A DNA stretch of 64,000 nucleotides from Leifsonia shinshuensis (GTDB taxonomy: Bacteria > Actinomycetota > Actinomycetes > Actinomycetales > Microbacteriaceae): positions 310,001 through 374,000 of the forward strand of contig NZ_JACCFL010000001.1 of assembly GCF_013410375.1 (NCBI RefSeq). Reading direction: 5' to 3'. Made by a program: the position numbers and the translations under genes. Numbering within the stretch: position 1 is the stretch's first letter; each line of letters begins with the position of its first letter. Positions 46,044-55,625 of this stretch are shown piece after piece. Below the pieces are notes generated by a model. It did not search any database and had not been told where the DNA came from. It saw only the letters and a program-made list of their open reading frames with translations.

Positions 46044-47006
46044 CTACTCCCCCGCGTCAGCGATGGCGGCCGCGGCGAGCGTCGCATAGACGTCGCCGAG
46101 GTCGCGACCAGAGGCGGCGATCGCCTGCGGCATGATCGACGTCTCGGTGAGCCCGGGCAGGACGTTCGCCTCGAGGAACCACGGCACACCGTTCGCGTCC
46201 ACGATCAGATCGACCCGCGAGAGGTGGCGGAGGCCGAGAGCGGAGTGGGCCGCGGTGGCTGCGGCGGAGACAGCCTCCGTCGTGTTCGAATCGAGTCGCG
46301 CCGGAACGTAGAACCGGGTCTCCCCCGCGTTGTACCGGGCGTCGAAGCTGTAGGTGCCCTCGATCGGCTCGATTTCGACCGGGGGAAGCGCGATCGGGCC
46401 GTCCCCGGTGTCCAGCACTGCGACGGACACCTCGACCCCGTCGATCTTCTGCTCGATCAGTGCGACGTCGGCATACGTGTAGGCGTCGACCATCGCGCGC
46501 GGCAACTCGTCCGCGGCCGTGACGATGGTGACGCCCTGTGCTGAACCGCCGTGGGCCGGTTTGACGACGAGCGGGACCTGGAACGCACTCATGACTGTCG
46601 CCAGCACGCTGTTCGCGCCGAGCTCCCGGAAGGTCTCCTTCGGGAGGGTCACCGACGCCGGCGTCGAGACACCCGCACGCGCGACCACCGTCTTGGCGGT
46701 CGGCTTCGACCAAGCGAGTCGCGCAGCGTCGGTCGTCGAGCCGACGAAGGGCACTCCGGCGAGCTCCAGGAGCGCGCGGAGAGCGCCGTCCTCTCCGCTC
46801 GACCCGTGCAGTGCGGGCCAGACGACGTCCGGCCGGGTGTCGGTGAGGAAGCCGAGCAACTCACCGTCGGGCTCGCGCACCGTCACGCGGTGACCGAGCG
46901 ACTGCAGGCCGTCGGCGACCCGTCGTCCGCTGCGCAGCGAGATGTCGCGCTCGTGCGAGATGCCGCCGGCGAGAACGACGATGTCGAGGGCTTCTTTTTG
47001 GGCCAT
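46044..47006 (-). CDS. ddl: D-alanine-D-alanine ligase family protein (ATP-grasp)
   Basis: 320 residues from ATG 47006 (MAQKEALDIVVLAGGISHE). The Ddl hallmarks are SHERDISLRSG, the ATP-grasp loop VKPAHGGSAQGV, the dipeptide-binding YNAGETRFYVPA and WFLEANVLPGLTETS. Ddl makes D-Ala-D-Ala for peptidoglycan. It may be the main enzyme or a paralogue (the substrate-binding Lys/Tyr set is slightly changed). Mycobacteria have other genes here. Confidence 0.8.
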   Translation of the reverse strand: MAQKEALDIVVLAGGISHERDISLRSGRRVADGLQSLGHRVTVREPDGELLGFLTDTRPDVVWPALHGSSGEDGALRALLELAGVPFVGSTTDAARLAWSKPTAKTVVARAGVSTPASVTLPKETFRELGANSVLATVMSAFQVPLVVKPAHGGSAQGVTIVTAADELPRAMVDAYTYADVALIEQKIDGVEVSVAVLDTGDGPIALPPVEIEPIEGTYSFDARYNAGETRFYVPARLDSNTTEAVSAAATAAHSALGLRHLSRVDLIVDANGVPWFLEANVLPGLTETSIMPQAIAASGRDLGDVYATLAAAAIADAGE

Positions 47007-47037
47007 GATCTGCTCTTTCTCTGGGCGGACGGCCCGG

Positions 47038-48387
47038 TCAGCGGAGGTCGGTCGGCGGGTTCGGGCTGGTGCGGTCGGCGCGCGCCGCGGTGAGCGGGCC
47101 CGTGCCGGCGAAAGTGTCCAGGAGGTCCTGCTCGCCGTTGATGACGTTGGCCAGGCGGCGGACGCCGACCTTGATGTTCTCCGGCGTGGGGTAGCAGAAC
47201 GACAGCCGGATGTTCTGCGCACCCGACCCGTTCCCGTAGAACGCAGTGCCCGGCGTGTAGGCGACCAGCTCGGTCACCGCGCGCGGCAGCATCGCCTTCG
47301 AGTCGAGGTGCGGCGGCAGCGTGAGCCACACGTAGAAGCCGCCGTTGGGGTTCGTCCAGGACAGCTCGGGGAGGTACTCCTCCAGCGCGGAGATCATGGC
47401 CTCCTTGCGCTCCCGGTACACGCCGCGGAACGTGTCGATCTGCCCGCGCCAGTCGGCGTCGCGCAGATACTCGGAGATCACGAGCTGGCTGAAGGAGCTC
47501 GGACTCAGCACGGCCGCCTCGTTGGCGAGGATCAGCTTCTCCCGGATGGCGTGCGGGGCGAGCGCCCAGCCCACCCGGAAGCCGGGCGCCAGGGTCTTCG
47601 AGAACGTGCCGAGGTAGACCACGCCGTCGCGCTCGACGGAGCGCATCGCCGCAGGCGGCTTCTCGCCGAAGTAGAGCAGGCCGTACGGGTTGTCCTCCAG
47701 CACGAGGATGTCGTTCTGGCGGGCGATCTCGAGGATCTCCAGCCGGCGCTCCCACGACAGCGTCACTCCGGCAGGGTTGTGGAACGTCGGCACCGTGTAG
47801 AGGAACTTCACCCGCCGGCCCGCTGCCTTCAGCCGCGCGATGTGCTCGCGCAGGGCCTGCGGGATCATGCCGTGCTCGTCCATCGGGACGTGGTCGACCT
47901 CCGCCTGGTAGGAGCGGAAGATCACCATCGCCGTCACGTAGCTCGGTCCCTCGGCGAGCACGACGTCGCCCGGGTCGATGAACAGCTTGCTGAAGAGCTC
48001 CAGCGCGTGCTGGGACCCCGTCGTGACGATGACATCGTCGGCGCTGCCGCTGATCCCCTCGAGCGCCATGACCTCCAGGATCTGCTCCCGCAGCGCGGGA
48101 ACGCCCTGACCGGAGCCGTACTGCAGCGCAACCGGACCCTGCTCGCGCATGACGCGGTCCATCGCGCCGACCACGAGGTCCTCGGGGAGCGCCGCGACGT
48201 ACGGCATGCCGCCGGCCAGCGAGACCACCTCGGGGCGGCTGGCGACGGCGAACAGGGCTCGGACCTCACTGGCGGCCAGGCCGCTGGTGCGCTGCGCGTA
48301 GTGGTGATACCACGGGTCCAGATTGTTGCCCTGCTGGCGAGGGCTGCCCTGTTCTGTCACGAATCGTCCGTTTCTCGTGTCGTTCAT
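47038..48387 (-). CDS. PLP-dependent aminotransferase (class I/II)
   Basis: 449 residues. The PLP Lys is in GTFSKTLAPGFRVGW; NPYGLLYFGEK and PTFHNPAGVTLSWERR are family motifs. It resembles MocR/ARO8/2-aminoadipate aminotransferases but has no HTH at the N-terminus, so it is an enzyme, not a regulator. The substrate is unknown. It lies between the ddl-like gene and trxA. Confidence 0.88.
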   Translation of the reverse strand: MNDTRNGRFVTEQGSPRQQGNNLDPWYHHYAQRTSGLAASEVRALFAVASRPEVVSLAGGMPYVAALPEDLVVGAMDRVMREQGPVALQYGSGQGVPALREQILEVMALEGISGSADDVIVTTGSQHALELFSKLFIDPGDVVLAEGPSYVTAMVIFRSYQAEVDHVPMDEHGMIPQALREHIARLKAAGRRVKFLYTVPTFHNPAGVTLSWERRLEILEIARQNDILVLEDNPYGLLYFGEKPPAAMRSVERDGVVYLGTFSKTLAPGFRVGWALAPHAIREKLILANEAAVLSPSSFSQLVISEYLRDADWRGQIDTFRGVYRERKEAMISALEEYLPELSWTNPNGGFYVWLTLPPHLDSKAMLPRAVTELVAYTPGTAFYGNGSGAQNIRLSFCYPTPENIKVGVRRLANVINGEQDLLDTFAGTGPLTAARADRTSPNPPTDLR

Positions 48388-48445
48388 TCATGCTAGGGGC
48401 GGCACGTATCCCTCTGGAAATCGAGCCGACTCCCGGATACACGAA

Positions 48446-48479
48446 AGACCCGCCCGGCGGATGAGCGCCGGACGGGTCT
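48446..48479 (-). terminator. Hairpin terminator after trxA
   Basis: AGACCCG-C-CCGGCG pairs with CGCCGG-A-CGGGTCT (one mismatch, six-base loop), lying 32 bases after the trxA stop and ahead of the aminotransferase. It should end trxB-trxA transcription. Confidence 0.75.
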
Positions 48480-48510
48480 GACAGTGTGTGGAAGCTGCCT
48501 GGCTGTCGCG

Positions 48511-48837
48511 CTACGCGAGGTAGGCGGCCAGGTCGGCCTCGAGGGCGGGCTTCGGCTTGGCGCCGATGACGGTCTTGACGACCTCGCCACCCTGGTAGAC
48601 CTTCATCGCGGGGATGGACGTGATCTGGTACTTCGCCGCGGTCTGCGGGTTCTCGTCCACGTTGAGCTTGACGATCTCGATCTTGTCCGCGTGCTCGGCG
48701 GCGATCTGGTCGAGGATCGGGCCGACGGCCCGACACGGGCCGCACCACTCGGCCCAGAAGTCCACGAGGACGGTCTTGCCGCTGCTGAGGACGTCCTGCT
48801 CGAAGGTGGCGTCCGTGACGGAACGTGCTGCTGACAT
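48511..48837 (-). CDS. trxA: Thioredoxin
   Basis: A 108-residue classical thioredoxin with the redox motif WCGPCRAVGP and the cis-Pro loop TSIPAMKVYQGG. It donates electrons to ribonucleotide reductase and other proteins. It is 15 bases after trxB. Confidence 0.97.
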   Translation of the reverse strand: MSAARSVTDATFEQDVLSSGKTVLVDFWAEWCGPCRAVGPILDQIAAEHADKIEIVKLNVDENPQTAAKYQITSIPAMKVYQGGEVVKTVIGAKPKPALEADLAAYLA

Positions 48838-48852
48838 AGTTGCTGTTTCTCC

Positions 48853-49839
48853 TTATGCGGTGGTCGTGAGTTCGAGATCGCCGGCCGCGCCCTCCACGGC
48901 GCGCTCCAGCAGGTCCTTGGGGAGGGTCGTGAGGTAGTGCTCGGCGTCGAGCGCGGCGACCGTCCCCGACGCGGCGGCGGTGACCGCCTGCCGGTAGGTG
49001 GGGTCGATCACGTCGCCCGCGGCGAACACGCCCGCGACCTTCGTCTTGGAGCTCCGGCCGGCGACCGCGATGGTCCCCTCCGGAGTGAGGTCCAGCTGGC
49101 CGTGGACCAGGTGGACCCGCGGGTCGTTGCCGATCGCGATGAACAGGCCCTGCAGCTCCAGCTCGCTCTGCTCGCCGGTCTCCAGGTTGCGCAGCGTCAC
49201 CGCGCGCACCTGCTCGTCGCCGCTGATGCCGACGACCTCGGAGTTCCAGATGAACTCGATCTTGTCGTTGGCGAACGCGCGCTCCTGCATGATCTTGGAG
49301 GCGCGCAGCGAGTCGCGGCGGTGGATGACGTACACCTTGTCCGCGAAGCGGGTCAGGAAGGTCGCCTCCTCCATCGCGGAGTCGCCGCCGCCGACGACGG
49401 CGATCGTGCGCTCGCGGAAGAAGAAACCGTCGCAGGTGGCGCACCAGGAGACGCCGTGACCGGAGAGGCGATCCTCGTCCTCCAGGCCGAGCTTGCGGTA
49501 CGCGGAGCCCGTGGCGAAGATGACCGCGAGCGCCTCGTGGACCGCGCCCGAGCCGAGCGTCACCGTCTTGACGTCGCCGGAGAGGTCGACGGACACGACG
49601 TCGTCGAGGACGATGTCGGTGCCGAACTTCTCGGCCTGCGCCTGCATCTTGAACATGAGGTCGGGGCCCATGACACCGTCGGGGAAGCCGGGGAAGTTCT
49701 CGACCTCCGTGGTGTTCATCAGCTCGCCGCCCGCCTCGACGGAGGAGGCGATCAGCAGCGGCTTGAGGTTGGCGCGAGCGGCGTAGATGGCCGCCGTGTA
49801 ACCGGCAGGGCCGGAACCGATGATGATGATCTGCCGCAC
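48853..49839 (-). CDS. trxB: Thioredoxin-disulfide reductase
   Basis: 328 residues; GTG at 49839 gives VRQIIIIGSGPAGYTAAIYA, preceded by AAGGAG. The redox centre is WCATCDGFF, NADPH motif VVGGGDSAMEEA and FAD motif GVFAAGDVID are intact. It regenerates the downstream TrxA with NADPH. Confidence 0.97.
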   Translation of the reverse strand: MRQIIIIGSGPAGYTAAIYAARANLKPLLIASSVEAGGELMNTTEVENFPGFPDGVMGPDLMFKMQAQAEKFGTDIVLDDVVSVDLSGDVKTVTLGSGAVHEALAVIFATGSAYRKLGLEDEDRLSGHGVSWCATCDGFFFRERTIAVVGGGDSAMEEATFLTRFADKVYVIHRRDSLRASKIMQERAFANDKIEFIWNSEVVGISGDEQVRAVTLRNLETGEQSELELQGLFIAIGNDPRVHLVHGQLDLTPEGTIAVAGRSSKTKVAGVFAAGDVIDPTYRQAVTAAASGTVAALDAEHYLTTLPKDLLERAVEGAAGDLELTTTA

Positions 49840-49921
49840 GGAGGAACTCCTTGATGGTCTGCGGTGCTCCGTCCGGAGACACCGCCCTGTAGAACACATC
49901 CTAGGCGGATGCTATTCCGTG

Positions 49922-51529
49922 TCACCTGCGAGCGGAGAAACGGCCCGCGGCGCGCTCCAGAACCGGCGCGAGACCGGCCTCCAGGTCGTCTGAACGCAGG
50001 ATCCCGAGGAAGCCGAGGTAGACGACGAGCATCACGGCGCCCACGATCGCGGTGGACACGATGGCGGCGATGGGGTTGCTCACGGGGAACGCCCCGGGCG
50101 ACACCCCGCCGAGGATGACGAGGAAGCCCGCGCCGGCGATCATCGCGGCGACCCCGGCGACGAGGAACCGCCAGAGCGAGGCGAAGATCCGGGTCCCATC
50201 CACTCCCCCGGTGCGCCGGCGCAGCAGCCAGAACGCGAGGATCGCCTGGAGGAGGCTCGCCAGCGAGACGACGAGCGCGACGGCGGCCGCACGCACCGAC
50301 GGGGGAACGGCGAAGCAGATCAGCACGCCGATCACGATCACGACGACCTGCGCCAGCGTGAAGAAGAACGGCGTGCGGGTGTCGCCGAGCGAGTAGAACG
50401 CCCGCTGCGCCATGAACACCAGCGAGAACGGCACCAGGCCGATCAGGTAGGCGATCAGCACGAGCCCCAACGCCTGGAAGTCGCCGGTGAACACCCGCGC
50501 GATCGGGTACGCCGTGACAATGAGCGCGGCCGACGAGAACACGATGAACAGCATGATCGAGCGCGCCGCCGACGAGAAGTCCTGCCGGAACGAGTTCACC
50601 GCGCCCCGGTGCGCGTGCTCGGCCATCCGCGTGTAGAACGCGGTGACGATCGAGACCGCGATGATGCCGTGCGGCAGCATGAAGATGAGCCAGGCGTTCT
50701 GCATGACGAATGAGCCCGCGTAGCCGGGGCCGGCGGAGTTGGAGACGTTGACCTCGATCAGGCCGGCGAGCTGCGTGGCGATGAGCATCGCGAACGTCCA
50801 GCCCGCCGCCTTGCCCGCCGTCCCCAGGTTGACGCCCCGCCAGCCGAAGTCGAACCGGAAGGTCAACCCGACGCGGCGCCAGAAGACGAACAGGACGAGC
50901 GCCTGCACCGCGATCCCGAGGGTCGCGCCGCCGGCCAGCAGGGCGATCATCCAGAACGACCACTCGGTGCCGTGGCCGCCGCGCGACGCCGTGCCGAAGG
51001 CGAGGATGAAGGCGATGAGCAGGACGATGGCGACGATGTTGTTCACGACCGGCGCCCAGGTGAACGGTCCGAAGGACTTGCGGGCGTTCAGCACCTCGCC
51101 GAGCAGCGTGTACAGCCCGAGGAAGAAGATCTGCGGCAGCGACCAGTACGCGAACGCGGTCGCCAGCCCGCGCTGCTCGAGGGGGACGCCGAACAGCGCG
51201 ATCAGCGCGGGGGCGAGGAAGGTCGCGACGAGGGCGATCGACGCGAAGATCACCATCCCCAGCGTCACGAGCTTGTTGATGTACGCGCGGCCGCCGTCCG
51301 GATTGACCGACGCCCGGACGATCTGCGGGACGAGCACCGCGTTCAGGATGCCCTGGGCGATGATCGCGTACAGGCTGTTCGGGATGGTGGTCGCCGTCGC
51401 GTAGGCGTTCGCGGCGAACGAGACCGCACCGATCGCCTGCACGAGCAGCCAGGCCTTGGCGAAGCCGAGGAGGCGCGAGACGAGGGTGCCGGAGGCGAGC
51501 ATCGCGCTCGCGCGGCCGACGCTAGCCAT
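49922..51529 (-). CDS. murJ: Lipid II flippase MurJ
   Basis: 535 residues from ATG 51529 (MASVGRASAMLASGTLVSRL), about 14 helices. FAANAYATATTIPNSLYAI and VNPDGGRAYINKL are typical of MviN/MurJ. It exports lipid II. The mycobacterial long C-terminal kinase-like tail is absent. The start overlaps the end of the DUF6049 gene by 8 bases. A Pro-rich upstream extension in the frame is rejected. Confidence 0.94.
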   Translation of the reverse strand: MASVGRASAMLASGTLVSRLLGFAKAWLLVQAIGAVSFAANAYATATTIPNSLYAIIAQGILNAVLVPQIVRASVNPDGGRAYINKLVTLGMVIFASIALVATFLAPALIALFGVPLEQRGLATAFAYWSLPQIFFLGLYTLLGEVLNARKSFGPFTWAPVVNNIVAIVLLIAFILAFGTASRGGHGTEWSFWMIALLAGGATLGIAVQALVLFVFWRRVGLTFRFDFGWRGVNLGTAGKAAGWTFAMLIATQLAGLIEVNVSNSAGPGYAGSFVMQNAWLIFMLPHGIIAVSIVTAFYTRMAEHAHRGAVNSFRQDFSSAARSIMLFIVFSSAALIVTAYPIARVFTGDFQALGLVLIAYLIGLVPFSLVFMAQRAFYSLGDTRTPFFFTLAQVVVIVIGVLICFAVPPSVRAAAVALVVSLASLLQAILAFWLLRRRTGGVDGTRIFASLWRFLVAGVAAMIAGAGFLVILGGVSPGAFPVSNPIAAIVSTAIVGAVMLVVYLGFLGILRSDDLEAGLAPVLERAAGRFSARR

Positions 51530-53870
51530 CGGCGCCTCCCGGACGGGTCGGGGCCTCGGCCTCTCGGTCGGTGGGATCGGCGGCGGTGGGCGCGGCGGCG
51601 GAGGGCGCGGCGGCGGAGGGCGCGGCGGCGGAGGGCTCGGCGGCGGAGGGCTCGGCTTCGGTGGGCGCGTCATCCGTCTCAGGGCCCTCGCCCTCCGGCC
51701 GCAGCTCCCCCTTCTTGCGCTGATCGCGGCGGCGCAGGATGTTGCGGACGATCCCGAACCCGAACAGCAGCACGAGCAGGCCGCCGAAGATCAGTGCGCC
51801 GATGCCCTCCCAGTCGGCGTGCACATCCACCGTGACCGAGCTGGGATCCCCGATCGGCACCCCGGTCGGGCTGTACAGCTGCAGCGACAGGATCACCTGG
51901 CCGTTGCCCACCTTCGCCTTCACCGGGACGAGCATCGTGGCGCGGGAGTCCTGCGGGATCGTCTTCGTCGTCGGCGCGTCGATCTCCAGGCGGCTGTTCG
52001 ACGGCGACGCGCTGAGCACGACGGTGACCGCCTCGTTCGTGAGCTCGTTGCTGACGGTGAACGGGATGGAGCCCTGCGCGCTCACCAGGTTGACGTTCTC
52101 GGTCGGCAGGATGTGCACCGCGTGCAGCGTCCTGATCGTGCCCTGTCTGCTCGCGTCGACCGCGGCCGTCCAGTCCGTGCGCGGGTTCTGCCAGGAGACC
52201 GCGAGGAGGGTGAGCAGCTGCGCCCGGGTCTGCCCGGTGAGCGTCGTCGGGTCGGCCAGGATGGTCGCGAACTCGTCCATCGACTTCTCGTCCTGGAGCA
52301 GCAGGTGGATGCTGTCGATCCGGGTCTGCGACTCCGGGGAGTCCGTGAGCGACAGCTCGGGGGACTGCGACGCCTTGAGCAGTGCGGGGAAGGTGGACGG
52401 CGCCGCCCACGGGCTCGTGAACAGGGCGTCCAGCGTGCGCTGGAGCTGCGTCCCGCTCGACGGCCAGGAGCGGTCCATCGCGACGAGCACATGGTGGGAG
52501 GCCGTGCCCTCCGCGCTGATCAGCTCCAGCTGAGCGTTGAGCTTCGACATCGCGGTGTTCCAGGCGAGGTCGCTCGGCGCGGACACGGCCTGCCGGAGCG
52601 CGTCGGACAGCCGCTGGTCGGACACCGCGAGCGTCGACGAACCGTTGCGAGCGGGGGCGTTCGGGGTGGCCGCGAGCTTGTCCGCGTTGGTGTTGCTCCC
52701 GGAGAGGATGACGGTCCCGAGGCCGGACGCGGCGAGCGGGGCCAGGTCGGCGGTCCGAACAGTGTCGTCGCCGGGCCAGGCGACCCCGCTGAGGCTGTAC
52801 TTCCACGCCAGGAGGCGGTCCAGCGTAGGGAGGGACGGGCTGGTCCCTGGCGTGGGCGTCGGACTCGGGGTCGCGGCCGGCGTCGCCGTCGCGGTCTGCG
52901 GTTCGCCGATCGAGGTCGGGGTCGGCGTGAAGTTCTTGGGGTCGAGCGCGTAGCCGAGGGCGGTCGGCTGCAGTGGTGCGGGAAGACCGGCCTGGAGCTG
53001 TCCGGCGACGTCCGCGTCGCCGTAACCGAGTGAGAAGGTGTCGTTCGGGAGCGAGCTCAGCCGGTCGAGCCAGGCCGTCGCGGTCGGCGGCGCGGAGTTC
53101 CCCAGGGCGCGGATGGAGGCGATGATCATCGGGTCGATGCCGATCGCGACGGTGGCGTGGTTCTGCACCCCGTCGAGGTCGCGGGTGAGGACGCCGTTCG
53201 CCGCCGTGTACGTCGTCAGCTCGTCGGCGGACAGGAGCCCGTTCCCGGTGGACGGGCTGACGATGGGCATGACCACGCCGACGTCCGAGCGGGCGGCCGG
53301 AGCACCGGGATTCCAGACCACCGAACCGCGCGCGCTCGCATCGGCCTGGCCGGCCTCCACGGTGGCGCCGATCCCGTACACGGCGGACGTCGGCCGCGCG
53401 CCGAACGGGATCGCGGCAGCGGGGACGGTCACCCGCACGACCGCGCTGGCGCCCGGCTCCAGGGTCTGCAGGGTGGCCTTCCCGAGGTCGACGCGGCCTG
53501 AGACGGCGTCGGACGAGGTGAGCCAGGAGGCGAGATCGCTCCGCGAGGTGCGCGGCTTCGGGTCGAGCCAGAGGGCGACGGAGCCGGGCTCGTACGCCGT
53601 TCCGGTGCTGTTGGTGACCGTGACGGAGGCGACGAGGTCCTGCCCGGGTGCGAGCACTCCCCCGTTGTCGGTGGTCAGCGACGCGGTGACAGCGGCTTCG
53701 CCGGCCGCGCGCTGCGGCTGGACGGCGATCGAGCCCGCGGGCGAGGCGGTCGCCGGGGCCGCCGCCGGGCCGGCCAGCAGGGCCACGAGCGCGACTCCGG
53801 CGCCGATCAGGGCAGCAGGCAGTCGCGCACCCCGGAGGGTGAAGCCGGATGCGCTCATGCGCCGACGCAC
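51522..53870 (-). CDS. DUF6049 secreted/membrane-anchored protein
   Basis: 782 residues (778 from the next Met). Signal-like N-terminus (LIGAGVALVALLAGPAAAPATA), a large extracytoplasmic region including a Pro/Thr linker (TPTPTSIGEP to TPTPGTSPS), one C-terminal helix (IGALIFGGLLVLLFGFGIV) and a charged cytoplasmic tail with Ala-Pro-Ser repeats. It is the Rv3909-type gene always next to murJ, so a role in wall assembly is inferred. No catalytic motif is seen. Confidence 0.86.
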   Translation of the reverse strand: MRRRMSASGFTLRGARLPAALIGAGVALVALLAGPAAAPATASPAGSIAVQPQRAAGEAAVTASLTTDNGGVLAPGQDLVASVTVTNSTGTAYEPGSVALWLDPKPRTSRSDLASWLTSSDAVSGRVDLGKATLQTLEPGASAVVRVTVPAAAIPFGARPTSAVYGIGATVEAGQADASARGSVVWNPGAPAARSDVGVVMPIVSPSTGNGLLSADELTTYTAANGVLTRDLDGVQNHATVAIGIDPMIIASIRALGNSAPPTATAWLDRLSSLPNDTFSLGYGDADVAGQLQAGLPAPLQPTALGYALDPKNFTPTPTSIGEPQTATATPAATPSPTPTPGTSPSLPTLDRLLAWKYSLSGVAWPGDDTVRTADLAPLAASGLGTVILSGSNTNADKLAATPNAPARNGSSTLAVSDQRLSDALRQAVSAPSDLAWNTAMSKLNAQLELISAEGTASHHVLVAMDRSWPSSGTQLQRTLDALFTSPWAAPSTFPALLKASQSPELSLTDSPESQTRIDSIHLLLQDEKSMDEFATILADPTTLTGQTRAQLLTLLAVSWQNPRTDWTAAVDASRQGTIRTLHAVHILPTENVNLVSAQGSIPFTVSNELTNEAVTVVLSASPSNSRLEIDAPTTKTIPQDSRATMLVPVKAKVGNGQVILSLQLYSPTGVPIGDPSSVTVDVHADWEGIGALIFGGLLVLLFGFGIVRNILRRRDQRKKGELRPEGEGPETDDAPTEAEPSAAEPSAAAPSAAAPSAAAPTAADPTDREAEAPTRPGGADG
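51583..51655. repeat. 15-base tandem repeats in the DUF6049 C-terminal tail
   Basis: Five near copies of GCGGCGGCGGAGGGC encode the repeated tail motif (EPSAA / APSAA) on the minus strand. Copy number is likely to vary between strains by slippage. Confidence 0.75.
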
Positions 53871-53897
53871 GTTCCCGGTTCCGCCTCCATGTCGATG

Positions 53898-53903
53898 ATT
53901 CTA
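53898..53903 (-). promoter_or_regulatory. Candidate -10 for the DUF6049-murJ operon
   Basis: TAGAAT on the minus strand, 27 bases before the GTG, with GGAGG 13 bases before the start in between. Confidence 0.5.
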
Positions 53904-53975
53904 GAGGCCGGCCCCTGTGAGAGCCCGGCGAGCACGCGGCCGTCCGCCGAGGTGGGCGGGGCTCCCGCCTCCCAT

Positions 53976-53989
53976 TAAACTGAGGCACC
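53976..53989 (+). promoter_or_regulatory. Promoter of cca giving a probable leaderless mRNA
   Basis: TAAACT (53976-53981) ends 8 bases before the cca ATG, the same geometry as at crgA. The leader would be zero to two bases. Confidence 0.5.
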
Positions 53990-55414
53990 ATGCAGTCCGT
54001 CGCCGAATCCCTCGACCGCCTCGGCACCCTGGCGAAGACCCCGACGGTCGATCGGCTCGCCCGGGCGTTCGCCGCGGCGGGCTACGAGCTGTCGCTCGTG
54101 GGAGGCCCGGTCCGCGACGCGCTCCTCGGCCGCGACGTGCACGATCTGGACTTCACGACCGACGCGCGACCCGACGACATCCTCGGCGTCGTGCGGCCCA
54201 TCGCCGACGCCGTGTGGGACATCGGCCGCGCGTTCGGGACGATCGGGGCGCGCTTCGGCGACGACACGGTCGAGATCACGACCTACCGCAGCGACAGCTA
54301 CGACGGTGCGACCCGGAAGCCGGAGGTGCAGTTCGGGGACACGCTCGACGGGGACCTCCTGCGCAGGGACTTCACGGTCAACGCGCTCGCGCTCCGCGTC
54401 CCCGAGGTCCGCCTGGTCGATCCGTCCGGCGGCGTCGAGGACCTCCTGGCCCGCCGGATCACGACGCCCTCGAGCCCGGAGGTGTCGTTCGGCGACGACC
54501 CGCTGCGGATGATGCGCGCCGCGCGGTTCGCCGCCCAGCTCGGCTTCGTCGTCGACGAGGAGACGCGCGAGGCCATGGCGGACATGGCCGGCCGCATCGG
54601 GATCGTCAGCGCCGAGCGCGTGCGCGACGAGCTGACCAAGCTGCTGCAGGCCGACGACCCGCGGCCCGGCGTGGAGCTCCTCGTGGACTCCGGGCTGGCG
54701 GACCACGTCCTGCCGGAGGTGCCCGCGCTGCGGCTGGAGGTGGACGAGCACCACCACCACAAGGACGTGTACCAGCACAGCCTCACGGTGCTCGACCAGG
54801 CGATCGGCTATGAGAAGGAGCGTCACCCCGGGACGCCGCCGGACCTGGTGCTGCGGATCGCGGCCCTCCTGCACGACATCGGCAAGCCGGCGACCCGGCG
54901 GTTCGAGCCGGGCGGCGCGGTCAGCTTCTACCACCACGACGTCGTCGGGGCGAAGCTCGCGAAGAAGCGGCTCACCGCGCTGCGCTTCGACAAAGCGACG
55001 ATCGACTCCGTCGCGCGGCTGATCGAGCTGCACCTCCGCTTCTTCGGCTACTCGGACGCGCACTGGACGGACTCCGCCGTGCGCCGGTACGTGCGGGACG
55101 CCGGCGGGGAGCTGGAGCGCCTCCACATGCTGACCCGGGCCGACGTGACCACCCGCAACCGGCGCAAGGCCGACCGGCTCGGGTTCGCCTACGACGACCT
55201 GGAGCAGCGGATCGCCGAGCTGAAGGCGCAGGAGGAGCTGGACGCCGTCCGGCCCGACCTGGACGGCGAGCAGGTCATGCGCCTGCTCGGTCTGAAGCCC
55301 GGGCGGGAGGTCGGCCAGGCGCTCGCGTTCCTGCTGGAGCTGCGGCTGGACGAGGGCCCGCTCGGCGAGGAGGAGGCCACGCGGCGGCTGCTGGCGTGGT
55401 GGGAGTCGCGGTAG
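53990..55414 (+). CDS. cca: CCA tRNA nucleotidyltransferase
   Basis: 474 residues. Class II nucleotidyltransferase head (LVGGPVRDALLGRDVHDLD, ITTYRSDSY, RRDFTVNALAL), RNA-binding body, then an HD-type domain (DVYQHSLTVLD, ALLHDIGKPATR). It adds or repairs the 3' CCA of tRNAs, which fits the tRNA-Leu and tRNA-Ala genes here lacking encoded CCA. It is divergent from the DUF6049-murJ operon, as in mycobacteria. Confidence 0.94.
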   Translation: MQSVAESLDRLGTLAKTPTVDRLARAFAAAGYELSLVGGPVRDALLGRDVHDLDFTTDARPDDILGVVRPIADAVWDIGRAFGTIGARFGDDTVEITTYRSDSYDGATRKPEVQFGDTLDGDLLRRDFTVNALALRVPEVRLVDPSGGVEDLLARRITTPSSPEVSFGDDPLRMMRAARFAAQLGFVVDEETREAMADMAGRIGIVSAERVRDELTKLLQADDPRPGVELLVDSGLADHVLPEVPALRLEVDEHHHHKDVYQHSLTVLDQAIGYEKERHPGTPPDLVLRIAALLHDIGKPATRRFEPGGAVSFYHHDVVGAKLAKKRLTALRFDKATIDSVARLIELHLRFFGYSDAHWTDSAVRRYVRDAGGELERLHMLTRADVTTRNRRKADRLGFAYDDLEQRIAELKAQEELDAVRPDLDGEQVMRLLGLKPGREVGQALAFLLELRLDEGPLGEEEATRRLLAWWESR

Positions 55415-55575
55415 TCGTCCTCCACAGGGTCGGTCGGCGGACGAGTTCTCCACACATCGTCGATCTCCGGCCTCGGGTGCTCGCATCGTCGCGAGGCTGG
55501 ACGCATGAGCATCGCAGAGACCGTCGCAGCCACCACCGACCAGCGCCCGGATTGGCGCGGGACCAGCCCATCCGC

Positions 55576-55581
55576 TACCCT
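55576..55581 (+). promoter_or_regulatory. Candidate -10 of the rpsF operon
   Basis: TACCCT, a TAnnnT-type -10, sits about 95 bases before rpsF, just ahead of the structured leader. The 268-base gap after cca otherwise holds no gene. Confidence 0.45.
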
Positions 55582-55625
55582 TGGTAAGTTGCCCGGGCGG
55601 AGTCCTGCCTGCGCAACCGATGTCA

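Noticed and set aside
51530..51673. Pro-rich N-terminal extension of MurJ (PPPPRPPPP-like)
   Set aside because: It is a frame-shifted reading of the tandem repeat in the DUF6049 gene; MASVGRASAML is the family-like start.
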